DNA of 6,728 nt. Source: Eubacterium sp. GTDB taxonomy: Bacteria; Bacillota; Clostridia; Oscillospirales; Acutalibacteraceae. Positions 6,027-6,728 of this stretch are shown piece by piece; position 1 is the first letter of the stretch, and each line of letters starts with the position of its first letter. Location of the stretch: assembly GCA_029050995.1 (NCBI GenBank), contig JAIDLO010000154.1, positions 1 to 6,728 on the forward strand, in the 5' to 3' direction. A program made the position numbers and the translations under genes. Under the pieces are notes generated by a model, which saw only the letters and a list, made by a program, of their open reading frames with translations, did not search any database and was not told the origin of the DNA.

Positions 6027-6728
6027 TTTTTTCAGATGGCTTTTAGGATATGTAAAATTCAGCTACACAGGCGGCTTCCGTGAGGATTTTATCAATGACT
6101 GCTACCGCAAGGGGATATATCTGAAGAATATACGCTCTAAGAAAAATGAGCTAACGGCAGAAACGAAAATAAAACAATATAAAACACTGCATCAGATTGC
6201 TTTTTCACACGGCGGCAAGGTTAAAATATTCAAACGAAAGGGCTTTCCTTTTCTGCTTTCTCCATTGAACAACCGATGGGGCTTTTTTGTTGGCATTGTT
6301 TATCTTATTTTCTTTATTTCGTTTATGGGCGGTTTTGTCTGGAACATAACTGTTTCAGGGAATAACAGGGTAACAGAGGTTAAGATTGTAGATTATCTTG
6401 CAAAAAACGGTTTCAAAATAGGAACACGCTGGGACAATACGGATAAAGAACAGCTTGAGGTTTCCATTATGGCGGAGTTTGAAGATGTTGCCTGGATATC
6501 TATTAATAAAATCGGCTCAACTGCCTCCATTGAAATCAACGAAACTGTTCATAAGCCCGATATGGTAAATCAAAAGAAAATTACAAATGTGAAAGCGGCA
6601 AAGGACGGCGTCATTGTAAAGGTTGAAGCGTTTGGAGGCTGGGCAGAGGTTCAGAAAGGGGATGCGGTAGCAAAGGGCGATTTGCTGATTTCCGGTGTTC
6701 GGGAAAGTGAAGTGGATAAGAAAAATCA
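6016..6728 (+). CDS. yqfD: Sporulation protein YqfD, N-terminal 237 residues (3' end beyond window)
   Basis: The frame starts at ATG 6016 and is open to the right edge. GGAG seven bases upstream supports the start, and the first 11 bases overlap the end of yqfC. The visible 237 residues match the YqfD layout. A basic N-terminal cytoplasmic region (residues 1-87, with FRWLLGYVKF near the start) is followed by one membrane segment (about 88-109). An extracytoplasmic part then begins with a POTRA/FtsQ-like stretch (VSGNNRVTEVKIVDYL, 113-128), followed by a biotinyl/lipoyl-like beta segment with DGVIVKV and VQKGDAVAKGDLLISG (212-227). The full family is about 400 residues, so roughly 160 are missing at the right edge. 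In B. subtilis yqfD is a sigma-E gene needed for efficient sporulation; the fold suggests a membrane-anchored scaffold in the outer forespore membrane, which is inference. Confidence 0.9.
   Translation, partial: MLISFFRWLLGYVKFSYTGGFREDFINDCYRKGIYLKNIRSKKNELTAETKIKQYKTLHQIAFSHGGKVKIFKRKGFPFLLSPLNNRWGFFVGIVYLIFFISFMGGFVWNITVSGNNRVTEVKIVDYLAKNGFKIGTRWDNTDKEQLEVSIMAEFEDVAWISINKIGSTASIEINETVHKPDMVNQKKITNVKAAKDGVIVKVEAFGGWAEVQKGDAVAKGDLLISGVRESEVDKKN

Noticed and set aside
1..6728. CRISPR array, insertion sequence, tRNA, rRNA or phage/defence genes
   Set aside because: No spaced direct repeats, transposase, terminal repeats, tRNA-like folds or recognisable defence proteins were seen; genes are densely packed with ordinary composition.

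Overview
The window looks like chromosomal DNA from a strictly anaerobic, endospore-forming member of the Clostridia, plausibly a gut or rumen Oscillospiraceae/Ruminococcus-type organism. It is moderately AT-rich, has purine-rich Shine-Dalgarno sites, carries a fermentative [FeFe]-hydrogenase operon, and holds three genes of the kind that belong to the mother-cell sporulation programme in Bacillus. The family placement is inference; nothing in the window is a taxonomic marker.

Layout. Bases 1-366 (+) hold the 3' part of an unrecognised gene that enters from the left edge. Bases 374-403 form a strong hairpin terminator shared by this gene and the convergent hydrogenase operon. Bases 416-4542 (-) are a compact operon transcribed hydC, hydB, hydA. 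It encodes the NuoE-like, NuoF-like and catalytic subunits of an NAD-linked trimeric [FeFe] hydrogenase of the type known to bifurcate or confurcate electrons between H2, NAD(H) and ferredoxin. hydC and hydB overlap by one base, and hydB and hydA are 15 bases apart. The 153-base gap upstream (4543-4695) has a TATAAT promoter candidate and a perfect 18-bp palindrome that fits the architecture of a Rex (NADH/NAD+ sensing repressor) operator.

Bases 4696-5718 (-) encode a polytopic membrane protein of the YlbJ/nucleoside-recognition (Gate) type. Divergent from it, after 41 bp, are yqfC (5760-6026, +) and yqfD (6016 to beyond the right edge, +), overlapping by 11 bp. The ylbJ-yqfC gap is nearly symmetrical: both start codons and both ribosome-binding sites lie in the arms of one inverted repeat.

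Functionally there are two blocks. One is redox disposal during fermentation: NADH and reduced ferredoxin re-oxidised to H2, probably gated by the NADH/NAD+ ratio. The other is a sporulation block. No hydrogenase maturase (HydE, HydF, HydG) is in the window, so these must lie elsewhere. I see no mobile element, CRISPR array, tRNA or rRNA, and no clear evidence of an undescribed system. The best leads are the candidate Rex site, a Met-to-Ile change in the second H-cluster motif of HydA, and the mirrored ylbJ/yqfC start region.
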